In this document: positions 21,126-33,325 of the stretch, piece by piece
Layout: every line of letters begins with the position of its first letter
Numbering within the stretch: the stretch's first letter is position 1
Source: Symsagittifera roscoffensis
Taxonomy: Eukaryota; Xenacoelomorpha; Acoela; Convolutidae
Direction of reading: 5' to 3'
DNA: 64,000 nt
NCBI RefSeq assembly: GCF_963678635.1
Contig: NC_087069.1
Coordinates: forward strand, 20,494,660 to 20,558,659
Position numbers and translations under genes: made by a program
The notes under the pieces: model-generated
Seen by the model: only the letters and a program-made list of their open reading frames with translations
Told to the model about the DNA's origin: nothing
Databases searched by the model: none

Positions 21126-21518
21126 GTGATGTGCGAGAGAGTGTTAGGCCAAAGACTAAGTTGTATGTAAAATGTGATATGTGTGTTATGTTATGTTATG
21201 TGTTAGGTTATTAAGATCATGGGTAAGTAGGGGTTAGTGACCATGAACAACTAAATGACGAGCTTGGGAATAGATCCAAAGTTTGGACTGTCCAATCTTA
21301 GGTCGAATTCCAAAATTTTAGAAACCAATTGATTTTAATAAATTTTAGGATAAATATCTTTTTATCTGAACTGTTTTTAAGCAAATTTTAACGATATATG
21401 TTAAGGTGAAACAGACAAGTGTGATATTTGTGACTTCTTTTCTAGATCCTGATTGATCATTTAATAGCTCACTTGAGTCAAATATCGAATCGAATCAAAT
21501 CAAACCTGAAAGAATAGA
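21126..21518 (+). other. Spacer between pol/macro and the env-position ORFs
   Basis: AT-rich and non-coding. It contains a short TGTTATGTTATGT-like repeat near 21180-21210 and a splice-acceptor-like pyrimidine tract ending in TCTAG at 21445. Confidence 0.5.
21432..21445 (+). promoter_or_regulatory. Candidate splice acceptor for a subgenomic mRNA
   Basis: GACTTCTTTTCTAG is a good pyrimidine tract plus AG, 73 nt before the ATG of the next ORF. Env-position genes of LTR elements are often made from spliced mRNA; the donor would lie in the long leader and was not identified. Confidence 0.4.
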
Positions 21519-21815
21519 ATGGACAACTTCAACTTGGATGAATTGATGGACCTGGCAGAGGCATATGTAGGACCGATGATAGATGCGATCTATCGTCGGC
21601 TGATCGATCGAGACTTCGCTCTGGAGGACCCAGAGGTAGTCATGTTGCTGACCGCCCTGATCAACATCTTGGGGCACGACAACCGTGGGGACCGCCCCAC
21701 GGAAGTCCTGTTGATGGCAGCATATGGAGAAAGAGGAGTACTAGACCGCCCGAACATGAGAGTGATGAGGTGGAGAAACGGGGCTCTCTCAGGGAGTGAC
21801 TTGGCGACCAGGTGA
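21519..21815 (+). CDS. Small acidic ORF before the giant ORF (98 codons)
   Basis: ATG at 21519 opens a leucine- and aspartate-rich helical protein with no recognised domain. It overlaps the giant ORF by 20 nt and is in the frame that needs a +1 shift to enter it. It could be the true N-terminus of the giant protein, separated by a programmed or mutational frameshift, or a short regulatory ORF. Copy A does not reach this region, so the two cannot be told apart. Confidence 0.5.
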   Translation: MDNFNLDELMDLAEAYVGPMIDAIYRRLIDRDFALEDPEVVMLLTALINILGHDNRGDRPTEVLLMAAYGERGVLDRPNMRVMRWRNGALSGSDLATR

Positions 21816-24800
21816 GATGCCAATGCCCTCTAAGCCTAAACCTGGGCTGACGAGAATGCATCGGGAGATGAACAGCGAGGCGACCTCGTCTGGTTCACCA
21901 CTGAGAGCAGCTGTGCCACCAAAAAGGGCGAAAGTAACACAGAAGGTTCAGACGAACAAAACCATACAAGATCTGGACGAGATGAACGATCAGCTTAGAA
22001 ATACGAAGAAGGAGCTGGACGAGATGACCAAAAGCATGCTCCAGATGGAGGAAGATCGGGACATGTGGAGAAGGTTGTTTGAAGACTGCAACAAAAAGCA
22101 GGGTCAAGAGATCGAGCGCTTAAGGCAGGAATACAAAGAGCGATCGGAGCAGGTGGCGTTGACAACGGCCGTGGAGAAAGTAACACCTGCAAGGGATATT
22201 CCTCGTGGGCAGTCCCCGATGGAGCTCTTGACACCTCGAGAAATGAGTCAAACAACGGAGACACGGCTTCCAGCAGAGACGAATCGAGTAACAATCCCGG
22301 ATCCTAGTGACACCTTGGGTGATCCCGTCGTAGAACAGACAGTGAGGAGGCTGATAGAGACAGCTGGACGACTGGTCGCTAACAAGAATGCGCCAGGTTC
22401 CGGGGTGACTGCACCCTATGGAACGATTGACGATACGGGCAGAGTACAACTCTCCCAGACCGTGATCAGACAAGGGATAAGTAACGTGACACCACTCAAG
22501 GGGAGCTCGAGAATCCTAGAGAGGAAAGTACGAAAGATGCCAGCGAAGAAAGTGTCTCGTATAATATACGTGCAGAAGAATAATCAATTGAAATACAATT
22601 TCACGGGAGTTCCGGAGACAGATCCGAGGGCCTGCTTCAATCGAGCTACCTGGAGCCCGGCTGTAAACCTGCAGCAACCACCACTCGGGACATCTCATCT
22701 GAAATTGGGAGACAGCTTGGTCAGAGTGCTGTCGAATTTGAGGACCTCGTGGGTCACCACCGTGATGGCCTTTGGAGGAGCGACGATAGCCCAGTTATAT
22801 CGGATGGTGGAACTGATGAATCCAGGGAGGATTCCCAATGTGATGATCTTAGTTGGGACGAATGACATCTCCAGAGGTTCAGACGAGCAGGAAGCACTAT
22901 GGGAGTCAATGATGGTGTGTTTGTTTACGACCCTCTGGCAGAAATTCAGTTGCGCGGTACTGACCATTTGCACTGTGCCAATGAATACGAGAAGCCTGAC
23001 AGCATCAGGAAGAAGGCACAACGAGGGAGTCATAAGATGGAACAACATCTTGAGGAACCTAGCAAATCGAAATGCCGGAAGGATGATCCTCATGGACATT
23101 GAACATGAGTTGAGAGCCATGGATCAGGCCAGACTGACCACGGATGGCATCCACTTCGACAGTATCGAAGGACAAGCTTGGTTGAATCGAGTCTTCCAAG
23201 AGGGGTTGGACGAGCTGGAAGCAGAACTCTTTGACACAGGAGTGCTGAAGCAAGAAGGAACAGTGAGTGACGCGGTGATTACCACCTTTGTGCCTCCTAG
23301 CTTGGAAACACGCTTGGGTACGGTCCCGGCCGTCACGAACTACAGGCAACAAAGCTCCAGCGAACCAGGTCGAAGAACAGACGTACAGGATCGATTGGGA
23401 GAAGCACCGATGAGGAGGACTATTCATCCTAGGAGAAGAATAGGACCTGTCAACCCAATCGAAGAGACAGCAGCCACATCTAGATCGGACACTAGATCGG
23501 AGACGACGAGTACCAGTCGAGAGGAGAGACCAAGTAGAGGCTCATTGTTGTGGTCGAGATCCATACCGTCTCCTTGGCATATATACAAAGACGAACTAAT
23601 GAAGCTGGATCTCCAGAGAGTAAGCTTCATCGAAGATGCAAGGAGGATATTGAATGGAGCGATGCTATCCGTCCGCAGATTGTACTCGATAACCGGCGTA
23701 GACTGGTTGATAGCCGCTAGCATAAATTTCAGCTCCACGACGGCCTTGAGATTTGCTGATTTGGAGGGACTGCCCTCTATCAACACGATGGGACCAGTGA
23801 ATGCGAGACCGTTGCAAGATGTGAGATTGAACCATGATGAGGGGAATCGTGAAGAGAGACCAGGAAGATTCCTGACGGCGAGAGCGCCGATTGGACAACA
23901 CGTGAAGATATTTAGGCAGCTGACGACACCACCTGGTCATGTGAAGGAGAGAGTGTACCCAAAACTAGTGAATCAAGATGGTGATGCCCAGAGATATGGC
24001 GGATTGACAGCGATAAAGAGAGATGAGACCATCTTCGCCGCCTATGACAAAGCAGAGATGAGGAAGGCCAAGATTATGGTAGTAGCGAATTCAGAGTTCG
24101 TGGACACTTCCAAGTCTTTGTTTTGGCCGGACGTCATAATGTTGGCAGCGGTCGATCTAGACCTATTGCAATCAGTATCTTTGGCTATAGGGGTACAAAG
24201 GCAGACGGACATGAACCCAATAACGATTGTGTTTGCTGGCATCAATGACCATCTACACAGCAGAGGTTTTCTGAGCAGGCTCAGAGATCCTGCAACAGCA
24301 GAAAACGCAGTATGGCCAGCAATAAAAGACATCCTGGAGTCGATGGGTGAAGTGGTGGATGCGACGAAGGAGGGGTCATTCAATAAAGTGGCGTTGAGAG
24401 TAGTATTTGCGTTGTCTCCGGGATATGCACATCTCTCGGATGGACTGAAATTTGTGTATGCAATGGTGGCCTTACTTTCGGAAGGAAAATATGATGTGAT
24501 CATATCGGCCCCGAATCGCATGATAGAAATGGAGAACCTGAGGCCACTTAAGGCTGAACTGCCTGCAGTATGGTCAGATATCTCAAACGCGATGAGAGGA
24601 TTCAAGGACCACGCGCTACACATGTTAGTGTTGGACGAAGTGCTGGGGTTGGAACTGTCCAATTTCAGTCGGCAACTCAAACTGAAACCGGGAATAGACG
24701 ACGACCATCGAGTGATCACGGCAATGTCCAACGACTTATGGTTCCGAGCAATGGAGGTGGCAAGTGAAGACACAAGAAGAAAAAACTCACTGGAGACGAG

Positions 24801-27800
24801 AGCTCATCTGGAGGCGATGGTTCTGAGAACCAAGCCAGAGGCCAACCAGTGGCTACACCTGAATCCTAGAGTAGCGGCATTGGGTGCAGATGCTTTTCAG
24901 CAAGGCCCCGTAATGATCACGAAAATACATGCCTACTTGTTGAAGGAAGTGAACCTGGCGGAAAATGCCGGAGAAAAGACCGCTGAGTTTGTGAACAGAA
25001 TGTGTCAGATTACTCTGGAAACCTTCTGGACCCAGGAAATGAAAGGACAGGAGGGCTTTGAAAGGACAGACAGCATGCTAGAAGGGTTGGGAGCCGGATG
25101 GACCGCGTCCTTCTTGGCAAAAGTTTACCCGAAAGTCTCGCACTATTTGATAAAGGAATTCCTCCAAGCAGTAGTGAAAGTATCGATAGTGGAATTAATA
25201 GCCTTGTTCTTGACGTTCGGAGCGGAGAGTTTCGTGAAAGGACCGGCGATACTGCTCACGGATGGAATACAGAACCTGCGACTAGATGGACTTCTGACAT
25301 TGATCGCAATAACCCACGGAAACTTCGGAGGACTAATGAAACTGGCACGTTGTCCAGAGCAGATGAAAGAGAGAGTGAGGAACCTGGATATGAAGAAATC
25401 CACGGACTCGTGGAACAAAATAAGAGACCTGAGACACACTCTTATCCAATATCTCTTGCAGCAAAATCGCTTTGGAACCGGAGAAGACGAGAAAAATGAA
25501 AGAGAGGAAGATGTTAGACGACATGTTGGAGGCATGCCGCTATTAACGGATCTGAGCTTGGCTATGAGAACCGATCCCTTGGCGCTGATCAGAGGAGTCA
25601 CGGAGTTTGTGACAGTGATCTATGGACCAGCAGTCACGTTTGCGTTCCCTGACGTTAAAGTGGAAGCATATAGGAGGTCGGTGCTGCACCTGAACCTCAT
25701 GTCGGCAGTGGACGGTAGTACACTGAACTGGTGTGAGCAGCACACATTGCGGGAGCTCATGAGTGAAGATCTATTATTTGCGAAAATATCGGACCCAGAG
25801 ATGACAGTCATCAATTTTGACGATCACCTCCGTGACCGCATGGGAGAAGTAGAAAGAGGACACATCGAGGTGTTTCCAAGGCTTTGGAATCTGAGGCCCT
25901 TTGACAAAACGAATGGTGAAATAACCAGAGTGCCTCGTCTCACTGCAGCATATCACAAAGTGAGAGAAGAGACGAAGGACTGGGGCGATTACAAGAAGCT
26001 GCCGGAGGCAATCCCTGAATTCCCTCTGATAAGAAGGATGTTGCTCGGAGCAGTCTCCGTGGTACAGACTCCTAGATTGGGAGCATTCGAAGCCAATGAA
26101 AGGAGAGTAGGGAATTTCGTGGGAACGATGGATCCATACTTTGTAGGGAGAAATACCGCCGTGTTACAGTACACACGATTCGCATACACGGATCAAGCGA
26201 CGAGAAGGCGAATAAGCAACGCCGCTACTCCCAAGCCTGGAAGATTTGATGAGGAATGGAAGGGACTAGGCTTAACTCCGATGAGAATGAGAGGCAGGAC
26301 AGAATTGCCTGAAGCCTCATTAATCCTGACCAGTGTGAAAAAGGAGATGAAAGTGGGAGGAATATTGCAGACGAGAACTTTTCTAGCACCCTTCGGCTGC
26401 GAAGAAATCAAAGTGGTCCATGGAGAAGAGGAAGATAAATCGGCCGGTACATTGCTCATACCGAGATTCCAGGAAGAAGCCGACAATGACGAACAAGGAC
26501 CATTGAACCCGAACAAAGATAAGTCGGAAGGAAATGACGGACAGGGTGGAAGTCGTCAAACCGAAGAACCCATGCAACAAGATCAAGCTGGTGGGGAAGA
26601 CGACAGGGCATCGACAGGAGGAACATCCAGCCTGGATTTCAATATCTTCAGTGATCTTGAGAATAATGCAGACACGTTGGAAACGACTGAGCCAGCGGAT
26701 GAAGGCATCTCGACACTGAAGCCTCCGTCAGCCTTTATGGAAATGAAACGGAATTTGCCGGAGAGCAGCTCTCCTGGCAATTCAAGAAATAACGACCAGA
26801 GAATCCTCATGGAGTCACCTCGGAGGAGAAGAATAGAGGCATCAGCCAGAGTACCTTTCTTGGGAACGCTGCCCGAAGAAGAATGGGAAGTACATCACCG
26901 AGACCACGAGAGTAGGACGGGATGTAAATTGGACAGAGTGGCGTTCATGGAAGAAGTCTGGACAGTAGTTCAGAGCTATGGGACCCAGTCCATCCTCAAA
27001 ACAGGTCTCAATCAACCCTTGATGAGAGAAGTACTTGACAAGTTTGATGAGTGTGAAGGGAGACTGAGTGAGTTATTGATCGACTCAGCCACTGATGAGA
27101 GTGAAGCGAATTCTCCCATCAAGATGACACCGCAGGACGATGAAGGAGAGGTGGTGTATCTGTCAAGAACCAGGAGAGGGACGATGCAATCAAAATTGGT
27201 GATTGATAAAATCAATGCGATGAAAATGAAGTTAGGCAGCAGAGTGATGCCGAGGAGAGTTGGAAAGACGAAGGTGGATTCAGAAATATCGATGAAAGCT
27301 GGTAACTCAGCGAAAAAGAAGCGAGTTGAGGAGGTCATGGATTTGGGGCAAGGTTATTATCAATTGTCTGGCACAGATAGAATATTAAGTGATATAGCGA
27401 TGGTGCCACCCATTCTCATGGCGGGGATAAAGTCAACCGGTTATAAATCCAAAAGGAGTGACCGCACTCTGACTGGAGCAACTTTAGAAATGGAAATACT
27501 CAGCCAATGTGGAGAGAGCAAAATGAGGGACTTCAAGCCATCTCCCATGAATCATGGAAAGGGAAGTGTTGCAGGACAACTAACACCAGTGGAATACAAC
27601 CGACTAACCGTGTCGGAGACAGTGTCGATAGATGAACCCACCGGTGGATACATGGAGATGTTGGAATACCGAAACTCGGCTAGAGGGTATGTAATGGCCC
27701 TGGAAGACGAAAAAGCCATGGAGGGTTATCTAGAAACGATGTTGCAAGGCACCACCCTCAAGCAGAAGGCGTATGGAACTTTGGCGTCGTCTGACGTACA

Positions 27801-30426
27801 GGCGGAAACGATCGAGCAGTTAGTGAGCCTTCCATGGAAAGCAGTAGTATTGAGGTATTTCGAAGAAGAAATGAGGACTACGCCAAGAATACATGCTCTC
27901 GTGGCAGTACCTTACGTAGGGACAGAGTTACAACTCAGGTTCGCCTGGTGCATGATGGGACTGACTCGCGAAGAATATGATTCAGAAGAAAGAAAGAGAT
28001 CAAAAGAAGAAAAGGTTTTCCTTATGACGAATCTGAGGGATCTGATAGTCCAGGAGGGAGCAGCAGTAGCGTGTGCGAAGCGGAGAGACGCTCTCTGTTT
28101 CATTCGATTCCTGATAGAGCAGATTTCAGTACCTGCATTAAACACTTGTGTTAAAATGTTGAGGGAAGGCGATGAGCGAACGAAAGCCTTGTTCTTGCTA
28201 GCACTGCTGGATATGCAGCAAAGTAAACCGATGAGGGTAAACATGAAAGAACCTGAGGAATTGGAACCCATGAAAAAGATAGACGAGATCAGGAGATTCT
28301 CAAACAAGGAGTTGAGACTCACTAAAGAATCTATGGGAGCATTGCCGAAATCCAGTGAATACTGTGGACCGATCAAGAAGAAGTCATATAGCTACGTATC
28401 CGGGATCATAGGTATAGCGTACAATCCTTTCCTGAGTGAAGACATACGCGATTGCTTCTTTGATTATGAGCAGGCGGTGTTATTAAGATTCTGGACGTCC
28501 AGAATTGTAACGATTAAGAGCGTTAACAATACACAGGCCAAATTGGGACTGGTCTTGGAAGAAGAGGTGACTGCACCTTCAGTACCAAAATCCGACAAGA
28601 GAGTGGAGTTTGGGTTGGGATTCTCAGATGAATTACTGAGAACGAGCTTGATGGCAGTGTGGGAATTGATGAGGCCATCATGGTGTCCTAGTCCCAACGC
28701 TGACTCAATATTAAGGGCGACACAAGACATACAGAGGGAACTGAATGCAGACTGTAACCTGCGTGACCTCAACATCATATATAATGTGATGATAACAGCC
28801 TCTAAGAGCAACGGAGAAGATAAAGTGGAGTTGCCTGGCTGGGGACCAGAAGACTGGGTCAAACCTGGTAGCTGTCTGGCGGAAGTCTGTGGACTGGAGG
28901 GTCACGTTTGTGGAGGTCTAGACTGTGTGAAAACCCTGGAGAAACAACACAAGCAATTGACAGTATTGCTTGGAAATGTAGTGATGAAAGCAAGAACGGA
29001 AACGGAACTGATAGCAGATTGTCATGGAGGAACCGATGTGAATCTAGTGACTGCACTAGGATTCTACAGCATGTTTGGTTCTTTAGAGTCACTATTGAAT
29101 CTAGAACAGAAACATGAGATGGTCACAGCCATCAGCGTAGAAGTATTCCCAGGAGTTCTGCAGACTGAGCAGAAGTATATAGGAAAATGGAGGGAAGCAA
29201 TCGAAACAGAGATGAACATCAGACACAGCGAAACTTATTGTAGACCATCAGGAGCACGATATTTGGTGGGTTCAACGTTGGCTCCAATGTGCAAGAGCAG
29301 ATATCCTGTACATTTCGTAGCTGTGGACGTGAAGAGTACAAGAACGATTGTGGATCAAGCCTTCTCAGTGCCGAAGTGTGTGAGATTGGCGAGAATGTCT
29401 GAAAAGTCTTACGAGTTACTATGTAAGATGTTCTCAGCAGTTCCAGAGAGAACCAAAGAAGAGTTGGAGTCAATACTAGGAAAGAAGTTCATGGGATATG
29501 TGAGTGGGAACTTCAGTGACTTTGAGAGACAGAAACAGAGAGGATCAACTGTCACAGATTACAATGCAGTAGATGAGAATGATGAAGTCCACCGAGTGAT
29601 GATGGAAGTGGAACCATTGCTGGAAGCTTCGGGAAAACGTAATTGGAGGAGCATCATGTTGACGCATGACGAGTTTCCTTGCCACTGCTTGCTGCAGACC
29701 TGGTGGTATCCCAAGCGTAGTAATCTGATGTTGATCTGGGACTCTGGAGAGCTGCTCTCCATGGGTTTACCAGATTCATCACAGCCCGTAACGATAGTGA
29801 TAGTGGGAGTTATGATGGCGATACGATGGCTGGAAGCTCATGTGAGAGAAAATAATAGACAGGAGACACCGACGAGAGAACAATTGCGGAAATTAGATTG
29901 TCTAAAAGATTTAGATCTTTTTGAGACAATGTGAAAAGTTCTAAACATTCCGATGGAAGTGAAGAAGATATGGGCAAGAAAACGATTGATGCCATGGTTC
30001 AGAGCTAACATGACTGCATGGTTGTACGAGTATGCGAAAAAGCATATGTCGAAGCATGGCAGAGTGTACAGTGAATATCAGCTGGACATTGGGGCAGCAG
30101 CTTTCAAGCAAGCTCTCGTGACTCATCGGAATGCAGTGACCACCGCTGTGAAAAGAATTTCCAGGACGAGTGAACGTAGTGGAAAGGAGAAGGCAGAGAT
30201 GCTGAAAGAAGATTTGGAGAGAAACGTGACGTTGTGTCTCCACAACAGCTTCTGCAGGAACAGAGAATCTAACGTGGATCCCCTACCTTGTTGTAAACAA
30301 AGGGTGGAAGAGCAGAAGTGTTGGAGGACGGCTTCCAGCAGCGTCAGGATAGCTAACGACGTGTTACAAGACACTGAAACCGAAAGTGCGGAGTCAGTAT
30401 CACAGGAGGAAGAAATGGAACATTGA
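21796..30426 (+). CDS. Giant env-position ORF with an SGNH hydrolase domain (about 2,876 codons, one internal TGA)
   Basis: Open from ATG 21796 to a TGA at 29932-29934, then open in the same frame to TGA 30424-30426; copy A has TGC at the internal stop, so the ancestral ORF ran through. Residues 57-121 form a coiled coil. Residues about 295-475 are an SGNH/GDSL-type hydrolase with all blocks: G-D-S (Ser307), G327-G328, G-T-N-D (Asn356) and D450-G-I-H453. Residues about 735-945 look like a second, degenerate SGNH region (ANSEF at 764-768, GIND at 815-818). The remaining about 1,900 residues match nothing I know; they include an acidic low-complexity linker (about 1560-1680) and a cysteine-containing region (about 2360-2390). 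I see no signal peptide or convincing membrane anchor, so it is not an obvious envelope protein. Retroelement esterase domains are otherwise known from LINE ORF1 proteins such as CR1. Confidence 0.75.
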
Positions 30427-31241
30427 TGAATGGTCGAGAAAACAAGAGGCAACAGGAAAGAAAATTAGAAGAATTTAGAAGTTTTAGAACTTCTAAACGA
30501 CGAAAAAAGAAGAAAACAAAGGAGTGATGAAGAAAAGTTGAAACTCAGAATTGTTTTATGTGTGTGAAAAACTCAAGTGAGAAACCAAGCAACCAAGTCG
30601 TAATTGAAAACTGAAACATTTAGTTGAGTTTTGAAATTGTTGCATTTATAAATTTGCATTTTGATTTTAGCAGAAGTGGCTTTAGAGACACTTATTATTT
30701 ATTTAGAAAGGCTTAAGAGAAGAGTATATTTAAATATTCCAGCCTGCATGATTGTTTTTAATCACTTAGGAAGACTGATCACTTTGTGGTGACATGAGAG
30801 ACTTGAGTAATCTCTTGAAGAGGGAGGTTGTTACATTGTTCTTTCTATTCACAAAGTTTCTTAGTTTTAATATTCAGGACATTAACAAGCAAGATTTCCG
30901 AAGGGAAAAGCGTAGTAGGGTAATTTTAGCTTGTTGGTTGGCAGGACTGTCCTGCAAGCCAACACCTTTTAAATCAGAGAGAAAAAGTTTTAATCCGGAC
31001 ATTGACACTGGGAGTCAGAAAATATGTTTTATCTTAGGTTATATCCTCAATGTGCAGATTAATGAAAGAATTTGAAGGCTATAGTGATGTAGTATGATGC
31101 CATTTATGTTCTGCAGTGAGTCGATGTGACGTGGATAAAAGTAATTTCGTGCATTTTATAAATTCTGTTCGATGACACTGTAACCATTTTACGAACATTG
31201 TGCGATTCAGTGAGGACATTGACGGGACTGTCCGGGGAGTA
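30427..31241 (+). other. 3' untranslated region of copy B
   Basis: Non-coding, collinear with 6698-7518. It carries the conserved perfect hairpin at 30474-30497 shortly after the stop codon, a bulged hairpin at about 30934-30963, and a short purine-rich CGGGGAGTA directly before the LTR (candidate polypurine tract, 31233-31241). Confidence 0.6.
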
Positions 31242-32165
31242 TGTGACATTCGACCAGAATGGCCAAAATGCAATTTATGCAGACTTCGAATTTTTAGCAG
31301 TAGGCCTTCCGGATTGATGGTTATTAAGAACTAAGAACGTTATTGGAACGATTGGCCAGACGGTGAGGGCTGGAATATTCTGGTATTTTAAAATTTCAAA
31401 AATTCGAATTATGACGTCATATTTCTGAGAAACGTCAGAAACGGCCATTTTGACTAGAAAAGAGAAAGAAAAACAGAACAACATTAGCTGCGCTAGCAAC
31501 AACAACGAAATTGAGATCGGAAAACGACAGCGAGTTACAGAGTAACAGATAACACTCCGAGTTGCAACTATTGTGCTGCTACAATAATTGCAAGGCCGTT
31601 GCGAACAACGGTTAAGGGTGAAAGACGGCCTTCCGGATTAAGAGAAAATCAGGATTAGCGAGCTTGATCCAGCGGATTCGTCAATCCGGAAGGGTAAAGG
31701 AACTGAAACTTTTATCCTGTTACGTAAACTTTTAGCTTCCTGTCATGTCCTGACTTGATTTATATTAATATCTAGATTCATTTTGATAAGGATGAGAAGC
31801 TAGGAGTTGGGGGAAAGGGTTGATCCATCTTCGATGGAGATGATGATCTTTATCTACTGAACAAAAACAATAGTAATATATTAAATAGTAGTAGCCCTGT
31901 TTTTAGGAGTGACCTCGTGGTCTGGGGATACTGAGACCCAGCCATGAGCTCACTATTTCTGCATGTAATCTAGTTAATTTGAGTGTTTTGACCGAAGCCG
32001 AAAGCAGTAGCGTTTTTGTCGACCCGATGTTAGAAAAGACCACCGAAAAGTACTGGCTTGGTAGAGACGGTGAAAAGCATGCAAAGCTCTGTTTAGACGC
32101 TAGCTAGTCGTCTTAAGACTTATTTTTGTTTTCCGTCGATATGTATCTTCCGGGCGAATGTTACA
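31242..32165 (+). repeat. LTR 2 (3' LTR of copy B), 924 bp
   Basis: TGTGACATTC...GAATGTTACA ends as in LTR 1. It contains one copy (31242-31433) of the U3 module that LTR 1 has twice, and the inverted-pair module at 31628-31695. It is followed directly by LTR 3 with no spacer. Confidence 0.85.
31412..31419 (+). promoter_or_regulatory. CRE/ATF-type palindrome TGACGTCA in LTR 2
   Basis: Same 8-bp palindrome in the same flanking context as 7885-7892, inside the U3 module. It is conserved between the two LTRs. Confidence 0.4.
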
Positions 32166-32925
32166 GTCAGAAACGGCCATTTTGGCAGAAAAGCTAAAAA
32201 ACAACACAACAGCATTAGTTGCGTGGACGATAACTACGAGAATCGTGATCAAAAAACAACAGCAGATTGCAGGAATAGCAGAGAGCGTTCCGAGTTGCAA
32301 CTATTGTGTCGCTACAATAGTTGCAAGGCGGTTGCAGACAACGGTGAAGGGTAGAAGACAGCCTTCCGGATTACGAAGAAATCGAGATTAACGAGCTTGA
32401 TTCAGTGGATTCAAGAATCCGGAAGGGTTTCGGGACTGAAACTTTTAGCCTTTTATATAAACTTTTAGCTTCTTGTCATGTCCTGATTTGAATTTAATTA
32501 ACATCTGGATTCATTTTGATAAGGATGAGAAGCTAGGAGTTGGGGGAAAGGGTTGATCCATCTTCGATGGAGATGATGATTTTTATCTACTGAACAGAAA
32601 CAATAGTAATATAATAAATAGTAGTAGCCCTGTTTTTAGGAGTGACCTCGTGGTCTGGGTATACTGCGACCCAGCCATGAGCTCACTATTTCTGCATGTA
32701 ATCTAGTTAATTTGAGTGTTTTGACCGAAGCTGAAAGCAGTAACGTTTTTGTCGACCCGATGTTTGAAAAGACCACCGAAAAGTACTGGCTTGGTAGAGA
32801 CGGTGAAAAGCATATAAAGCTCTGTTTAGACGTTAGCCAGTCGTCTTAGGACTTAGTTTTATTTTCCGTCGATATGTATCTTCCGGGCGAATGTTACAGA
32901 TATGTACTTCTGGGCGAATGTTACA
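32166..32925 (+). repeat. LTR 3, 5'-truncated, with a duplicated terminus
   Basis: Begins GTCAGAAACGG, exactly at the boundary between U3 module and LTR body (compare 31434), and runs to GAATGTTACA at 32898. A 27-bp degenerate repeat of the last bases (ending GCGAATGTTACA at 32925) follows. It is more diverged from LTR 1 than LTR 2 is. It carries the inverted-pair module at 32361-32428. Its right end is the boundary of the element array with host DNA. Confidence 0.8.
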
Positions 32926-33325
32926 CTTAACCGAAAAACTAAGTGAAAAAAGACAAGAAAGCTATCCAGAATCGATAAATTACATAAGAACTAAAATAAG
33001 CTTCGCGTTCCTTAGGAGCTCTATACTATGTATTGGGGGTGCAGATCGCTAAGCAAAGATCAAATTATCGACAACCCCACTAGCGCTATTGTAGAGGAAG
33101 GACGGCTTAGATAAATTAACATTACGACGATGCATTTAATGCTGATTTATGACTGCATCGATAAATTGATACAGCTTGCTGATATATATGCATTTTTATA
33201 ACGCAATTTTATAACCCTATCCAGCTTGTGCACTTACCGTAACTAAACGGAAGAGCCTCTTTTGCAATTTAGTTTTTTTTCTAAATGTTTGACGTGCATG
33301 GATTACATATATCTTTAGAAAAAGC
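32926..33325 (+). other. Host sequence upstream of the CCCH gene
   Basis: AT-rich and non-coding. The last bases before the ATG contain ATCTTTAG (33311-33318), a possible splice acceptor 7 nt before the start codon. No other feature seen. Confidence 0.4.

Larger units (their letters stand above)
7519..32165 (+). mobile_element. Giant Ty3/gypsy-type LTR retrotransposon, copy B
   Basis: LTRs at 7519-8638 and 31242-32165 enclose about 22.6 kb. The LTRs begin TGTGACATTC and end GAATGTTACA, which are near-perfect inverted termini with TG...CA ends. Internal order is leader, gag (capsid-like region and two zinc knuckles), pol (protease, RT with YVDD, RNase H, integrase with HHCC, D-D-35-E and GPF), a macro-domain-like ORF, a small ORF and a giant ORF in the env position. 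Protease-RT-RNase H-integrase order and the GPY/F-type integrase tail place it in Ty3/gypsy (Metaviridae). The coding region is richer in G+C than the flanks. Gag and pol contain several frame changes, nonsense codons and an altered protease triad, and the giant ORF has one TGA, so this copy is probably inactive. The left LTR could instead belong only to the partial copy upstream; the two share it. Confidence 0.85.

Noticed and set aside
29932-29934. In-frame TGA where copy A has TGC (Cys), suggesting selenocysteine
   Set aside because: Copy A has another TGA where B has Trp (5992), and pol has two further TGAs, so plain nonsense mutations explain all of them. No SECIS-like structure recognised.
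21796-30426. Giant ORF as a classical envelope glycoprotein
   Set aside because: No signal peptide, fusion peptide or membrane anchor is visible and the N-terminus is a coiled coil plus hydrolase.
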